Source: Butyrivibrio sp. (lineage in GTDB: Bacteria; Bacillota; Clostridia; Lachnospirales; Lachnospiraceae). From it: DNA of 64,000 nt. The notes below the pieces were generated by a model, which was not told where the DNA came from, searched no databases, and saw nothing but the letters and a program-made list of their open reading frames with translations. This document shows, one piece after another, positions 17,522 through 26,513 of this stretch (positions are counted from its first letter, which is position 1; every line of letters starts with the position of its first letter). Made by a program: the position numbers and the translations under genes. The stretch spans positions 1-64,000 of the forward strand of contig SVGC01000003.1 of assembly GCA_015056495.1 (NCBI GenBank). The letters run 5' to 3'.

Positions 17522-18334
17522 ATGTTATATAAAGAATTTAAAATTTCTGAAGAAGGATCTCTTGATTATGCAAAACTTACTGTATATATCCAAGAGTACT
17601 CAGAAAGCATTGCTATAGAAAAAAGACCCCTGATCCTTATCTGCCCGGGTGGTGGATATGCTTATACTTCTGATAGAGAGGCAGAACCGATAGCACTTAC
17701 TTTTATGGCAGCAGGCTTTCATACAGCAATACTTAGATATTCATGTGCGCCTGCAAGATATCCTGTAGCACTTACAGAGGTATCAAGGTGCTTTAAGATC
17801 ATAAGAGATAATGCCAGCGACTGGCATGTAGATAGCGACAAGATCATGATCATGGGCTTTTCAGCAGGAGGTCATCTTGCAGCCAATTATTGCTGCGAAT
17901 GGCATGATAGTGATTTTGCAGGAAAATATGTTGATGAAAATGTAGAAAACCTTAGACCAAATGGGCTTATACTTGGATATCCTGTAATTACATCCGGAGA
18001 ATATGCTCATAGAGGCTCTTTTGAAAATCTTTTGGGTGAGAGAGAAAAAGAGCTATCTGAAAAAGTATCACTTGAAAAGCAGGTAAATGAGTATGTTCCA
18101 AAGACTTTTATCTGGGCGACATTTACAGATGGAAGTGTTCCTGTTGAGAATACTCTTCTTTTTGCCAAAGCATTGAAAGAAAAAAATATAAATACTGAAA
18201 TGCATATATTCCCTGTAGGAGGACATGGACTGGCTCTTGCCAATGAGCTGACACTTACTAATCAAAAAACAGAGAACGTCAAAGAGTGTCAGATATGGAC
18301 AGACCTTGCCATAACATGGACAAAGAATTTATAA
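17522..18334 (+). CDS. Alpha/beta hydrolase, acetyl esterase-like
   Basis: About 270 residues from the ATG at 17522; AAAAAGGAG 8 bases upstream makes this the start rather than the ATG two codons earlier or the open frame from 17447. It is cytoplasmic with no signal peptide. The motifs are LICPGGGYAY (HGGG-like oxyanion hole), IMGFSAGGHLAANY (Ser nucleophile in GxSxG) and the late GGHGLALANE (catalytic His). This matches the esterase/lipase group that includes acetylxylan and sugar acetyl esterases of rumen bacteria. The substrate is inferred. Eight bases after it comes an exonuclease gene. Confidence 0.8.
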   Translation: MLYKEFKISEEGSLDYAKLTVYIQEYSESIAIEKRPLILICPGGGYAYTSDREAEPIALTFMAAGFHTAILRYSCAPARYPVALTEVSRCFKIIRDNASDWHVDSDKIMIMGFSAGGHLAANYCCEWHDSDFAGKYVDENVENLRPNGLILGYPVITSGEYAHRGSFENLLGEREKELSEKVSLEKQVNEYVPKTFIWATFTDGSVPVENTLLFAKALKEKNINTEMHIFPVGGHGLALANELTLTNQKTENVKECQIWTDLAITWTKNL

Positions 18335-18341
18335 TTCTCTT

Positions 18342-19328
18342 ATGAGTACATATATAGTTTTTGACCTGGAATGGAATCAGGGAAACAGCGTTAGAGAACA
18401 GGATATTAAGGAGCTTCCTTTTGAAATAGTAGAAGTGGGCGCTGTTAAGCTAAATGAGCATATGGAACAAGTCAGTGAATTTAGCAGACTGGTCCGTCCG
18501 CAGGTATATCATGAAATGCATAAAATAACAGGGGACCTTATCCACTTGACCATGGAAGATCTGGAAAAAGGAGATCCGTTTACAGTAGTAGCCAGAGATT
18601 TCTTAGAGTGGAGCGGAAAAGATTCTATTTTTTGTACCTGGGGAACCCAGGATCTGACAGAGTTTCAGCGCAATATGGAATATTACCACATGAAGCCTCT
18701 ATCGGACGGTCCGCTGGCTTTTTATGATGTTCAAAAACTGTTCAGTCTTTCTTATGAAGATGGAAGATCCAGAAAGAGTCTGGAGCATGCAATTGATGTT
18801 CTTGAAATAGATAAGTCCGAGGCTTTTCATAGAGCAATATGTGATGCCAGATATACAGCAGAAGTATTCAAAAATGTTAAGGTAGCTACACTTAAAAACT
18901 ATTCCTTCGACAGCTTTGTGACTCCAAAAGATAAACGTCAGGAAATACACATTGTTTTTGATGATTATGCAAAATATATTTCAAGAGAGTTTGATAGTAA
19001 GGAAGAACTTCTTGGAGATCCTGAAGTAATAAGCACAAGGTGCTATCTGTGCCATAAAAATCTTCGAAGAAAGATAAGGTGGTTTACACCTAATGGAAAG
19101 CATTTTATCAGCGTATCTGTCTGCGACAAGCATGGATACATGAAGTCCAAGATCAGGATCAGAAAAGCTGAAGATGATAAATTGTATGTAGTAAAAACAT
19201 CCAAGTTCATAGATGAAGAGGAACTTAAAGAGATAAAAGAAAAACAGGAAAAGGCCAAAGCTCACAGCAAGATTCAAAAGGTAATCAAAGCCAAAAACCA
19301 AAGAGAAAGTAGTAAGCGTAAGAGATGA
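18342..19328 (+). CDS. DEDDh-type 3'-5' exonuclease
   Basis: A 328-residue protein whose first 185 residues form an RNase T/DnaQ-type exonuclease: FDLEWNQ (Asp and Glu of motif I), WGTQDLTEFQRN (Asp of motif II) and HRAICDARYTAEVF (His and Asp of motif III). The C-terminal part has a small Cys set, CYLCHKNLRRKIRW with a later SVCDKHGY, which could bind zinc, then a charged Lys-rich tail. Substrate (RNA or DNA) unknown. No clear SD; the start lies 7 bases behind the esterase stop, so coupling is likely. Its stop overlaps the next start by 4 bases (ATGA). Confidence 0.82.
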   Translation: MSTYIVFDLEWNQGNSVREQDIKELPFEIVEVGAVKLNEHMEQVSEFSRLVRPQVYHEMHKITGDLIHLTMEDLEKGDPFTVVARDFLEWSGKDSIFCTWGTQDLTEFQRNMEYYHMKPLSDGPLAFYDVQKLFSLSYEDGRSRKSLEHAIDVLEIDKSEAFHRAICDARYTAEVFKNVKVATLKNYSFDSFVTPKDKRQEIHIVFDDYAKYISREFDSKEELLGDPEVISTRCYLCHKNLRRKIRWFTPNGKHFISVSVCDKHGYMKSKIRIRKAEDDKLYVVKTSKFIDEEELKEIKEKQEKAKAHSKIQKVIKAKNQRESSKRKR

Positions 19329-20824
19329 TATTTGGAAGCAGTCAAAAAATAAAACGTGCAGCAGTATTTGCTGCATCCATAATAGCGGCAGCGTCAATAC
19401 TAACTGTTGATAGTATGAGCTTTATTTCTTATGCAGAAACAGCTACCGATCTGCAGACTGCAGCTGAAGAGAGAAAATCTCTACCTATTCAGAGCAATGA
19501 GATAGAGAACTGGCCTGATGGACCGGAAGTAAGTAGTGAAGCGGCAATCGTCATGGACATAAATACAGGAGTTATCCTGTATGCCAAAAATATCCATGAA
19601 CAGTTGTATCCTGCAAGTACTACCAAGATCATGACATGTCTCCTTGCAGCAGAAAATTCAGCATTAAGTGATACAGTTACTTTTTCATATGAAGCTGTAC
19701 ATTCACTGCCGTCAGGAGCTTCCAATATAGGTATGGATGAAGGTCAGTCCATCACTATGGAAGAAGCACTTTATGGAATCCTGGTGGGCTCTGCCAATGA
19801 AGTAGCCAATGCTGTAGCAGAGCATGTAAGCGGAAGCATAGATGATTTTGTTGATCTGATGAATGAGAAAGCCGCAGAGCTAGGCTGCACCGATACTCAT
19901 TTTGCCAATACCAATGGCCTTCATGAGGATGATCATTATACAAGCGTATACGATATGGCTTTGATAGCCAGTGAGTTTTTCTCTAATGAGCTTTTATCAA
20001 GGATATCCAACACACCGAGATATCATTTTGTTGCGACGGATACTCAGCCGGATGATTTCTATATATCCAATACACATGCAATCGTTACCGGAGAATATAC
20101 CTATTCTGGTCTTGTGGGAGGTAAAACAGGTTATACCAATGAAGCAAGACGCACACTTGTAACATGCGCAGAGCGTGATGGAATGAAGCTGGTATGTATA
20201 GTATTTAAAAACGAAGCACCATCCCAATACACGGATACTATTACACTTTTGGATTATGGATTTAACAATTTCCAGGCTGTTAATGTAGCTGATAATGATG
20301 AAACATATATACCGGATGATTCGGCCTTTTTCCAATCAAGCAGTGATATTTTTGGAGATTCATCAGCAATTCTTGAATTTAATGAGGATGACAATATAAT
20401 CATTCCTACTACTGCTACTATGGAGGATGTGGATTCAAGTATTTCCTATGATGTGACAGGCTTGGACAATGATAGAGCAATTGCGGTGGTGTCCTATACC
20501 TACAACGGACAATATGTTGGAAGTGCGACGATACAGACGGTTGCGACGCTGAGTAATTCAAGTACCCAGTGGTCAAGCTCTGCTGGAACAGATAGTGAAA
20601 ATGTTGAAGCAGAGTCTTTTTCGACAAACAACGTCATATATATAAATGTAAGATACATTGTATGGATACTATTATCAGTAGCCTTCCTGATATCGATGAT
20701 CGCAATAGTTCATTCTGCGCTTATACATAATCATATAATCCATAGCAAAGAAGAACGCAGGCGAATGCGAAAAAGAAAGCGGGAATCCAAGAAATTCAAG
20801 CTGAATATTGATAATTACAAATAA
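19325..20824 (+). CDS. D-alanyl-D-alanine carboxypeptidase (S11, DacF-type)
   Basis: A 499-residue penicillin-binding protein that trims the terminal D-Ala from peptidoglycan stem peptides. It has an N-terminal signal peptide, the Ser nucleophile in PASTTKIMTCLLA (SxxK), a SANE motif corresponding to SxN, and GGKTGYTNEARRTLV (KTG). A beta-rich PBP5_C-like domain follows, then a transmembrane helix near residue 450 and a very basic cytoplasmic tail (EERRRMRKRKRES), so it is anchored by its C-terminus. It overlaps the exonuclease gene by 4 bases. Confidence 0.92.
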   Translation: MIFGSSQKIKRAAVFAASIIAAASILTVDSMSFISYAETATDLQTAAEERKSLPIQSNEIENWPDGPEVSSEAAIVMDINTGVILYAKNIHEQLYPASTTKIMTCLLAAENSALSDTVTFSYEAVHSLPSGASNIGMDEGQSITMEEALYGILVGSANEVANAVAEHVSGSIDDFVDLMNEKAAELGCTDTHFANTNGLHEDDHYTSVYDMALIASEFFSNELLSRISNTPRYHFVATDTQPDDFYISNTHAIVTGEYTYSGLVGGKTGYTNEARRTLVTCAERDGMKLVCIVFKNEAPSQYTDTITLLDYGFNNFQAVNVADNDETYIPDDSAFFQSSSDIFGDSSAILEFNEDDNIIIPTTATMEDVDSSISYDVTGLDNDRAIAVVSYTYNGQYVGSATIQTVATLSNSSTQWSSSAGTDSENVEAESFSTNNVIYINVRYIVWILLSVAFLISMIAIVHSALIHNHIIHSKEERRRMRKRKRESKKFKLNIDNYK

Positions 20825-20829
20825 TTAAG

Positions 20830-20900
20830 AGTCACTGGGGATGTATCAAATTGACTGGTTTTGATGCAAAATGAGTCAATTTGATACGTCCCCAGTGACT
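20830..20900. repeat. REP-like long hairpin element, copy 1
   Basis: A 27-base arm at 20830-20856 containing GGGGATGTATCAAATTGACT pairs with 20874-20900 with one G-T mismatch; the loop is 17 bases. It shares the core GGGGAYGTATCAAATTGACT with the element at 54369-54448. It lies between dacF and trmB and has no gene inside. It resembles REP elements mobilised by RAYT (Y1 transposase-like) proteins, though no such gene is in the window. Confidence 0.8.
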
Positions 20901-21001
20901 CATTTCTTAAGACTATCTTAACTATGCAAGAAGTAGTATTTGGTGTAAAATCATTAACTGAAATATAGAAACATTTATTAGATTAGATAGGATATAATTA
21001 G

Positions 21002-21640
21002 ATGAGACTTAGAAATGTACCAGGTTCCAGAGAAGTAATTGCAGAGAGTAAATACGCAGTTTCAGAACCAGAAAAAAATAAAGGAATCTGGAAAGAGTAT
21101 TTTGGAAATGACAACCCGATAAGAATTGAAATTGGAATGGGCAAGGGCAGATTTATCATGGATCAGGCAGAGCTCAATCCTGATGTCAATTATATAGGCA
21201 TAGAAAAGTATTCCAGTGTGCTCCTCAGAGCTATTCAAAAAGAAGAGGAGCGACAGCTTCCTAATGTATGTTTTATAAGAATGGAAGCAGAGACTATCAC
21301 AGAAGTATTTGATAAAGGCGAAGTGGATCGTATTTATCTGAATTTCTCAGATCCATGGCCAAAGGACAGGCATGCCAAGAGAAGACTGCCATCAAGAGAA
21401 TTTTTAAGAAGATATGATGAGATTCTTAAAAAGGACGGTGTGGTAGAATTTAAGACAGATAATGTGGATCTGTTTGCTTTTGCTCTTGAAGAGGTGGAGC
21501 CGGCAGGATGGAAACTGGATGCAGTGACACATGATCTGCATAATGATAGTGTTATGAATGAAGGAAATGTTATGACGGAGTATGAGGAAAAATTCTCTTC
21601 AAAGGGAAATCCGATATGCAAATACATTATAAGCAGGTGA
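21002..21640 (+). CDS. trmB: tRNA (guanine-N7-)-methyltransferase TrmB
   Basis: A 212-residue SAM-dependent methyltransferase that makes m7G46 in the variable loop of tRNAs. Signatures are the SAM-binding IEIGMGKGRFI, IGIEKYSSVLLRA, and the diagnostic YLNFSDPWPKDRHAKRRL followed by EFKTDN. Length is typical (about 215). The ATG at 21002 is preceded by AGGAT. The next gene starts 31 bases downstream. Confidence 0.95.
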   Translation: MRLRNVPGSREVIAESKYAVSEPEKNKGIWKEYFGNDNPIRIEIGMGKGRFIMDQAELNPDVNYIGIEKYSSVLLRAIQKEEERQLPNVCFIRMEAETITEVFDKGEVDRIYLNFSDPWPKDRHAKRRLPSREFLRRYDEILKKDGVVEFKTDNVDLFAFALEEVEPAGWKLDAVTHDLHNDSVMNEGNVMTEYEEKFSSKGNPICKYIISR

Positions 21641-21671
21641 GGGGCGCTACTTACTAAAAGGAGAACATACC

Positions 21672-22484
21672 TTGGCAGAAAAAATACTAAACATTGATGA
21701 TTACAGAAAAAAGACCGAAGATACTGAAATGGATATTCAGATAGAAGATCCATTTAATTTCCTAAGCCCTAGTGAAAGAGATGAGTATCTTAAGGCTCAG
21801 AACAAGGCAAAAGAAGAACAGCAGGCTAAAGCAACTATTGAGGAACCACAGCCTAAAGAAAATGTCCAGAATGTAGTAGCACAGGAGCAGGCTTCTTACA
21901 ATAATGCTCCAATTTATCAGCAGAGTAATGTTGATGATCAATATCAGGTTAATGATAACAATGCTTTTGATCCTAGAGCTGATAAACATCAGAACGATAA
22001 TAGAAGCAGATACGTAGATGATCCTAATCGTTATGAGGATGATTATGACGATGATGAAGACTATGAAGATGAGGATTACGACGATGATTATGATGATCGC
22101 AGGCCTAGAAAGAAGGTCAATCCTGAGAAAATAGTTCGTATAGCATCCATAGTCACAGGTATCCTGATACTGATACTTGTAGCTTCAATCTTAAAAGCTA
22201 ACGTATTTGATAAAATATTTGGATCAGAGGAAGTGGAAACAGAGGTAGTAAGCGTATCATTGCCTGGAGGTTATACAGCCACAAATGATACAGTCGTAGC
22301 AACTGCAGACGTTAATATTCGTTCTGTTCCAAGCACAGAAAGCAGTGACTATATTGTTACTGCCATAGTAAAAGGTACTGAACTGAAAAGACTTGGAGTA
22401 AGCGATGACGGATACTGGGCATATGTTGAATATAATGGACAACAGCTATACTGCTCAATGAAATATCTTGAAGTAAAGCAATAA
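21672..22484 (+). CDS. Membrane-anchored SH3-domain protein with acidic linker
   Basis: A 270-residue protein starting at TTG (AAGGAG 8 bases upstream). Residues 1-115 are polar and disordered, with Gln/Asn-rich stretches and an acidic block (DDYDDDEDYEDEDYDDDYD). One transmembrane helix follows (IVTGILILILVASIL), then a C-terminal bacterial SH3 domain with VNIRSVPSTESSDY and GYWAYVEYNGQQLYCS. The topology puts the SH3 domain outside, where such domains bind peptidoglycan. Function otherwise unknown. Followed by a terminator. Confidence 0.8.
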   Translation: MAEKILNIDDYRKKTEDTEMDIQIEDPFNFLSPSERDEYLKAQNKAKEEQQAKATIEEPQPKENVQNVVAQEQASYNNAPIYQQSNVDDQYQVNDNNAFDPRADKHQNDNRSRYVDDPNRYEDDYDDDEDYEDEDYDDDYDDRRPRKKVNPEKIVRIASIVTGILILILVASILKANVFDKIFGSEEVETEVVSVSLPGGYTATNDTVVATADVNIRSVPSTESSDYIVTAIVKGTELKRLGVSDDGYWAYVEYNGQQLYCSMKYLEVKQ

Positions 22485-22488
22485 ATAA

Positions 22489-22532
22489 AAAAGGGGTTGT
22501 TGCATTTTATTAAAAGCAATAACTCCTTTTGT
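22489..22532. terminator. Terminator between convergent genes
   Basis: AAAAGGGGTTGTTGC (22489-22503) pairs with GCAATAACTCCTTTT (22516-22530), using two G-U pairs. A and T runs on both sides suit it to both convergent transcripts. Confidence 0.75.
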
Positions 22533-22547
22533 ATGACTTTTGTCATT

Positions 22548-22787
22548 TTACTGCATGCTTGATGAAATATTTTTTAACTGTTCGAATAATTCAAGATCAG
22601 AAGCAGATATTTTTATATTAGACTGAATCTTTTCTCCATCAGGCTCAGTAATTGTTATTTCAATTAAAGTTCCTTCCTTAATGCCATTTTTTTGAAGTGC
22701 AGATAAAAACATAGGAAACTTTGGATGATTTTCCCTAAATTTATCCCATAAGGATTTTAATTGAAACAAACCCATAGGATTGACCAT
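22548..22787 (-). CDS. Conserved-looking small protein of unknown function
   Basis: A 79-residue protein with a good SD (AGGAG) and a compact composition: an amphipathic N-terminal helix (GLFQLKSLWDKFRENHPKF), a central beta-like segment (EGTLIEITITEPDGEKI), then a C-terminal helix. I do not recognise the family. It follows a 147-residue protein by 15 bases, so the two are probably one operon. The size and fold pattern would suit an adaptor or accessory protein, but nothing in the sequence names a partner. Confidence 0.6.
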   Translation of the reverse strand: MVNPMGLFQLKSLWDKFRENHPKFPMFLSALQKNGIKEGTLIEITITEPDGEKIQSNIKISASDLELFEQLKNISSSMQ

Positions 22788-22802
22788 ATAAATAATACTC
22801 CT

Positions 22803-23246
22803 TTATTTTTTAGTTTGTAGCCACAAATAGAAGCTGTCTATGGCAGCGGTTAAGTCCTTGGATTTACCAAGAGCTTCAACTTTGTCATATATCTCAGCAG
22901 AAACAGTGCCCGGAAAGCTCTTAACCAGCTGATGTTCACACTCACTCTGCAGAGATTGATAATCCATGTTTATAAGGATCTTATTGTATATAGGTTCTAT
23001 TGAAGCAAAGAGAAGAGGATATTTTTTGCCAATATAAGAAAAAGTATCTAATATCTGCTCTCTTTTTTGCAGGCAGAACAAGATATACACAGGTTCAACT
23101 ATTTCCTCAGGTTCGATTTCTTCCTCATAAGAAGAGTCTGCGTAGCCCTCTTTAGTGGCGTAATATTCGCAGATTTCCTGAAGAAAAGAGTCTACATTTG
23201 GATCGTCATAAAGTTTTTGAAGTTCATCTATTTTTTCGCTACTCAT
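22803..23246 (-). CDS. Helical protein of unknown function
   Basis: A 147-residue mostly helical acidic protein with no signal peptide or membrane segment. It is divergent from murI and is the first gene of a probable two-gene operon with the 79-residue protein. No SD is visible before the ATG at 23246; a -10-like TATACT ends only 6 bases before the start, so a leaderless or very short-leader transcript is possible. I do not recognise the family. Confidence 0.6.
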   Translation of the reverse strand: MSSEKIDELQKLYDDPNVDSFLQEICEYYATKEGYADSSYEEEIEPEEIVEPVYILFCLQKREQILDTFSYIGKKYPLLFASIEPIYNKILINMDYQSLQSECEHQLVKSFPGTVSAEIYDKVEALGKSKDLTAAIDSFYLWLQTKK

Positions 23247-23309
23247 ATTATTAGTATATCATATAGAAAAAGAAGAAATTAATTGTTTTCGAGAAAGAAG
23301 GCATTAGAT

Positions 23310-24128
23310 ATGAAAATAGGTATATTTGATTCAGGCATAGGCGGAATGGGCGTTTTACATGAGGCTTATCACAGATTACCGGATAATGAATACATATTTT
23401 ATGCAGATACAGACCATGTTCCGTATGGACTAAAGACAACACAACAGATAAAAGGATATGCTGATGAGATAGTCAGATTCCTTATAGATAAAGGCGTTGA
23501 TGCAATTGTAGTTGCCTGCAACACCGCAACAAGCGTGGCTATTGAAGATCTGAGAGCCAAATATGATCTTCCGATCCTGGGCATGGAGCCTGCAGTAAAG
23601 CCAGCAGTAGAGGGCACAGATAAAAAAAGAATAATGGTTATAGCTACTCCTGTAACTATCAGAGAGACCAAGCTCATGAATCTGATCAAAAGAGTAGATG
23701 AAAATCATAGAGTAGACCTTTTGGCGTTACCTAATCTGGTAACCTTTGCAGAAAACGAGATATTTGACGGCGACCAGGTGGTGGAGTATCTGGAAAAAGA
23801 GTTTCAGGAGTACGACACCACAAGATATTGTGCTCTGGTATTGGGATGTACACATTTTAATTATTTTAAACCGCTGTACAGGCGCTTTTTTGACGACTCT
23901 GTAGAGCTGATCGACGGAAATGCAGGAACTGTGCACCATCTGGCAGATGTGTTAAGTTTGACTGCAATCAACAACAAAACCGAAGTAAAATTTGATAGTA
24001 TAGAAGAGATGCTTAGTATGGGGCAAACGAAATATTATGCATCAGGAAAATTTGTTGAAGATACAAAAACCTTGGAACACTACAGGAGACTGCATAACAG
24101 GTTGGAAGAGGTGTATGGTCTGAAATGA
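23310..24128 (+). CDS. murI: Glutamate racemase MurI
   Basis: About 272 residues from the ATG at 23310 (AGAAGG upstream; the TTG at 23283 is less likely). It converts L-Glu to D-Glu for peptidoglycan. The N-terminal IGIFDSGIGGMGVL has the conserved Asp-Ser, VACNTATSVA holds the first catalytic Cys, and LGCTHFNYF the second Cys with its His. Length is typical. Transcribed divergently from the small unknown-gene operon. Confidence 0.94.
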   Translation: MKIGIFDSGIGGMGVLHEAYHRLPDNEYIFYADTDHVPYGLKTTQQIKGYADEIVRFLIDKGVDAIVVACNTATSVAIEDLRAKYDLPILGMEPAVKPAVEGTDKKRIMVIATPVTIRETKLMNLIKRVDENHRVDLLALPNLVTFAENEIFDGDQVVEYLEKEFQEYDTTRYCALVLGCTHFNYFKPLYRRFFDDSVELIDGNAGTVHHLADVLSLTAINNKTEVKFDSIEEMLSMGQTKYYASGKFVEDTKTLEHYRRLHNRLEEVYGLK

Positions 24129-24143
24129 GTTTGGATTAATGAC

Positions 24144-24198
24144 TTGAAAATACCAAGATAATGTACTATTATATTTGTGCGACCACAAGATATAGTGT
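24144..24198 (+). promoter_or_regulatory. nrdD promoter with two NrdR boxes
   Basis: TTGAAA (24144-24149), a 17-base spacer and TATTAT (24167-24172) form the promoter. CCACAAGATATAGTGT (24183-24198) matches the NrdR-box consensus ACACWATATATWGTGT at 14 of 16 positions by my count. A weaker box, TACCAAGATAATGTAC (24151-24166), lies in the spacer with its start 32 bases upstream, the usual three-turn spacing of paired NrdR boxes. NrdR bound to both would block RNA polymerase. The nrdR gene itself is not in the window. Confidence 0.8.
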
Positions 24199-24274
24199 TT
24201 TTTAATGGTCCCAGATTTTTTTAGTATTTTTACCTTAAGGTAGATACAAGCTTGAAATTTTTATGGGGGTACTG

Positions 24275-26455
24275 ATGAAGATAATTAAAAGAAGCGGAAA
24301 AGAAGTAACTTTTAATGTGGAGAAAATTATTGCCGCTATCGAAAAAGCAAACAAAGAAGTTACAGAAAAGAAACGCCTGACAGATGAGGAAATAACTAAT
24401 ATTGCAAAAGAAGTAGAAAGCAATTGCGCATCCCTCACACGTGCAGCCAGTGTCGAAGAAATCCAGGACATGGTTGAAAACGGGCTTATGGAATCCGGCA
24501 AGTATGAAGTTGCCAGAAAATACATCACATATCGTTATCAGCATGCACTTGTTCGTAAATCTAACACAACTGATGAACAGATCATGAGCCTCATTGAGCT
24601 GAGTAATGAGGAAGTTAAACAGGAAAATTCAAACAAAAATCCAACAGTTAACAGTGTACAGAGAGATTACATGGCAGGAGAAGTAAGTAAGGATATCACT
24701 AAGAGATTCTTACTCCCTGAAGATGTAGTAAAGGCACATGAAGAGGGTATCATCCATTTTCATGACAGTGATTATTTTGCCCAGAGAATGCATAACTGTT
24801 GCCTTGTAAACCTTGAAGACATGCTTCAGAATGGCACCGTTATATCTGAAACCATGATCGAGAGACCAAAGAGCTTTTCTACAGCATGTAATATTGCAAC
24901 ACAGGCAATCGCTCAGATCGCCAGCTCACAGTACGGTGGACAGAGTATCACTCTTTCACACCTTGTACCATTTGTTGATGTCAGCAGACAGAAATTTATC
25001 AGAGAAGTGCGTGAAGAGTTTATATCTGCAGGTATCCAGCCTACTGAGAAGCAGGTCAAAGAAGTTGCAGAGATGCGTGTACGTAAGGAAATTGAAAGAG
25101 GCGTACAGGTAATTCAGTATCAGGTAATAACACTGATGACTACAAATGGTCAGGCACCATTTATCACAGTATTTATGTACCTTGATGAAGTACCAGAAGG
25201 ACAGCTCAGAGATGACCTTGCTCTTGTAATTGAAGAGATGCTCAAACAGAGAATTGTTGGTGTTAAGAATGAAAAAGGCGTTTATATCACACCTGCATTC
25301 CCTAAGCTCATATATGTTCTTGATGAGGACAATATTACAGAAGGATCTAAATATTGGCATATCACACAGCTTGCAGCTAAGTGCACTGCCAAGAGAATGG
25401 TTCCAGACTATATCTCTGGTAAAAAGATGAGAGAGTACAAGAATGGTGATGTATATCCATGTATGGGTTGCAGATCATTCCTCACACCTGATACAGAAGG
25501 ACTTGGAGAAAACGGAAAACACAAGTATTACGGACGTTTCAACCAGGGTGTTGTAACTCTGAACCTTGTAGATGTAGCATGTTCATCAGGTAAAGATGAG
25601 AAGAAGTTCTGGGAACTGATGGAAGAGAGAACAGAACTGTGTAAGAAAGCCCTTATGTGTCGTCATAAGAGACTTCTCGGAACACCATCTGATGTAGCAC
25701 CTATATTATGGCAGTTTGGAGCTCTTGCAAGACTTAAAAAGGGAGAGCCAATCGATAAGCTCTTATTTAATAACTACTCAACAATATCACTTGGCTATGC
25801 AGGATTATGCGAGTGTACTAGATATATGAAGGGCGTATCTCATACAGATCCTAACGGCAAGGAATTTGCACTTAAAGTTATGCAGTTCCTTAATGATAAA
25901 TGTACTGCATGGAGAGCAGAGACTAATATTTCATTCTCACTTTATGGAACACCACTTGAATCCACAACATATAAGTTTGCAAAATGTTTGCAGAAGCGTT
26001 TTGGAATCATCCCGGGTGTTACAGACAGAAACTATATTACAAACAGCTACCATGTACATGTTACAGAAAAGATCGATGCATTTACCAAACTGAAATTTGA
26101 ATCAGAATTTCAGGCATTGTCTCCAGGAGGAGCTATCTCTTATGTAGAAGTTCCTAACATGATGGACAACATCGATGCAGTTCTTAGCGTTATGCAGTAT
26201 ATCTATGAAAATATCATGTATGCTGAGCTTAATACCAAGAGCGACTATTGCCAGTGCTGCGGCTATAACGGCGAGATCCAGATCGTAAATGACGAAGATG
26301 GTAAGCTCGTATGGAAATGTCCAAACTGTGGAAATACAGATCAGACCAAGATGAACGTTGCAAGACGTACATGCGGTTACATCGGAACCCAGTATTGGAA
26401 TCAGGGAAGAACTCAGGAAATAAAAGAAAGAGTACTTCACCTTTCAACTGATTGA
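24275..26455 (+). CDS. nrdD: Anaerobic ribonucleoside-triphosphate reductase NrdD
   Basis: About 726 residues from the ATG at 24275, behind GGGGG; an ATG four codons upstream is also open. It reduces ribonucleotides to deoxyribonucleotides with a glycyl radical and works only without oxygen. It has an N-terminal ATP-cone (IIKRSGKEVTFNVEKII), the long barrel domain, a C-terminal zinc site CQCCG...CPNCG, and the glycyl-radical loop RRTCGYIGTQYW with the radical Gly near the end. The substrate-side Cys motif YPCMGCRSFL is also present. Controlled by NrdR boxes upstream; the activase gene nrdG follows. Confidence 0.96.
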   Translation: MKIIKRSGKEVTFNVEKIIAAIEKANKEVTEKKRLTDEEITNIAKEVESNCASLTRAASVEEIQDMVENGLMESGKYEVARKYITYRYQHALVRKSNTTDEQIMSLIELSNEEVKQENSNKNPTVNSVQRDYMAGEVSKDITKRFLLPEDVVKAHEEGIIHFHDSDYFAQRMHNCCLVNLEDMLQNGTVISETMIERPKSFSTACNIATQAIAQIASSQYGGQSITLSHLVPFVDVSRQKFIREVREEFISAGIQPTEKQVKEVAEMRVRKEIERGVQVIQYQVITLMTTNGQAPFITVFMYLDEVPEGQLRDDLALVIEEMLKQRIVGVKNEKGVYITPAFPKLIYVLDEDNITEGSKYWHITQLAAKCTAKRMVPDYISGKKMREYKNGDVYPCMGCRSFLTPDTEGLGENGKHKYYGRFNQGVVTLNLVDVACSSGKDEKKFWELMEERTELCKKALMCRHKRLLGTPSDVAPILWQFGALARLKKGEPIDKLLFNNYSTISLGYAGLCECTRYMKGVSHTDPNGKEFALKVMQFLNDKCTAWRAETNISFSLYGTPLESTTYKFAKCLQKRFGIIPGVTDRNYITNSYHVHVTEKIDAFTKLKFESEFQALSPGGAISYVEVPNMMDNIDAVLSVMQYIYENIMYAELNTKSDYCQCCGYNGEIQIVNDEDGKLVWKCPNCGNTDQTKMNVARRTCGYIGTQYWNQGRTQEIKERVLHLSTD

Positions 26456-26462
26456 TAATACG

Positions 26463-26496
26463 CAAGGTCGGAAATAACTCCGGCCTTGTTCTTTTA
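26463..26496 (+). terminator. Intercistronic hairpin between nrdD and nrdG
   Basis: CAAGGTCGGA (26463-26472) pairs with TCCGGCCTTG (26479-26488) around AATAAC and is followed by TTCTTTT. It sits 8 bases after the nrdD stop and before the nrdG SD, so read-through, not full termination, would set the amount of NrdG. Confidence 0.7.
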
Positions 26497-26513
26497 TAAA
26501 ATAGGATAATGGC

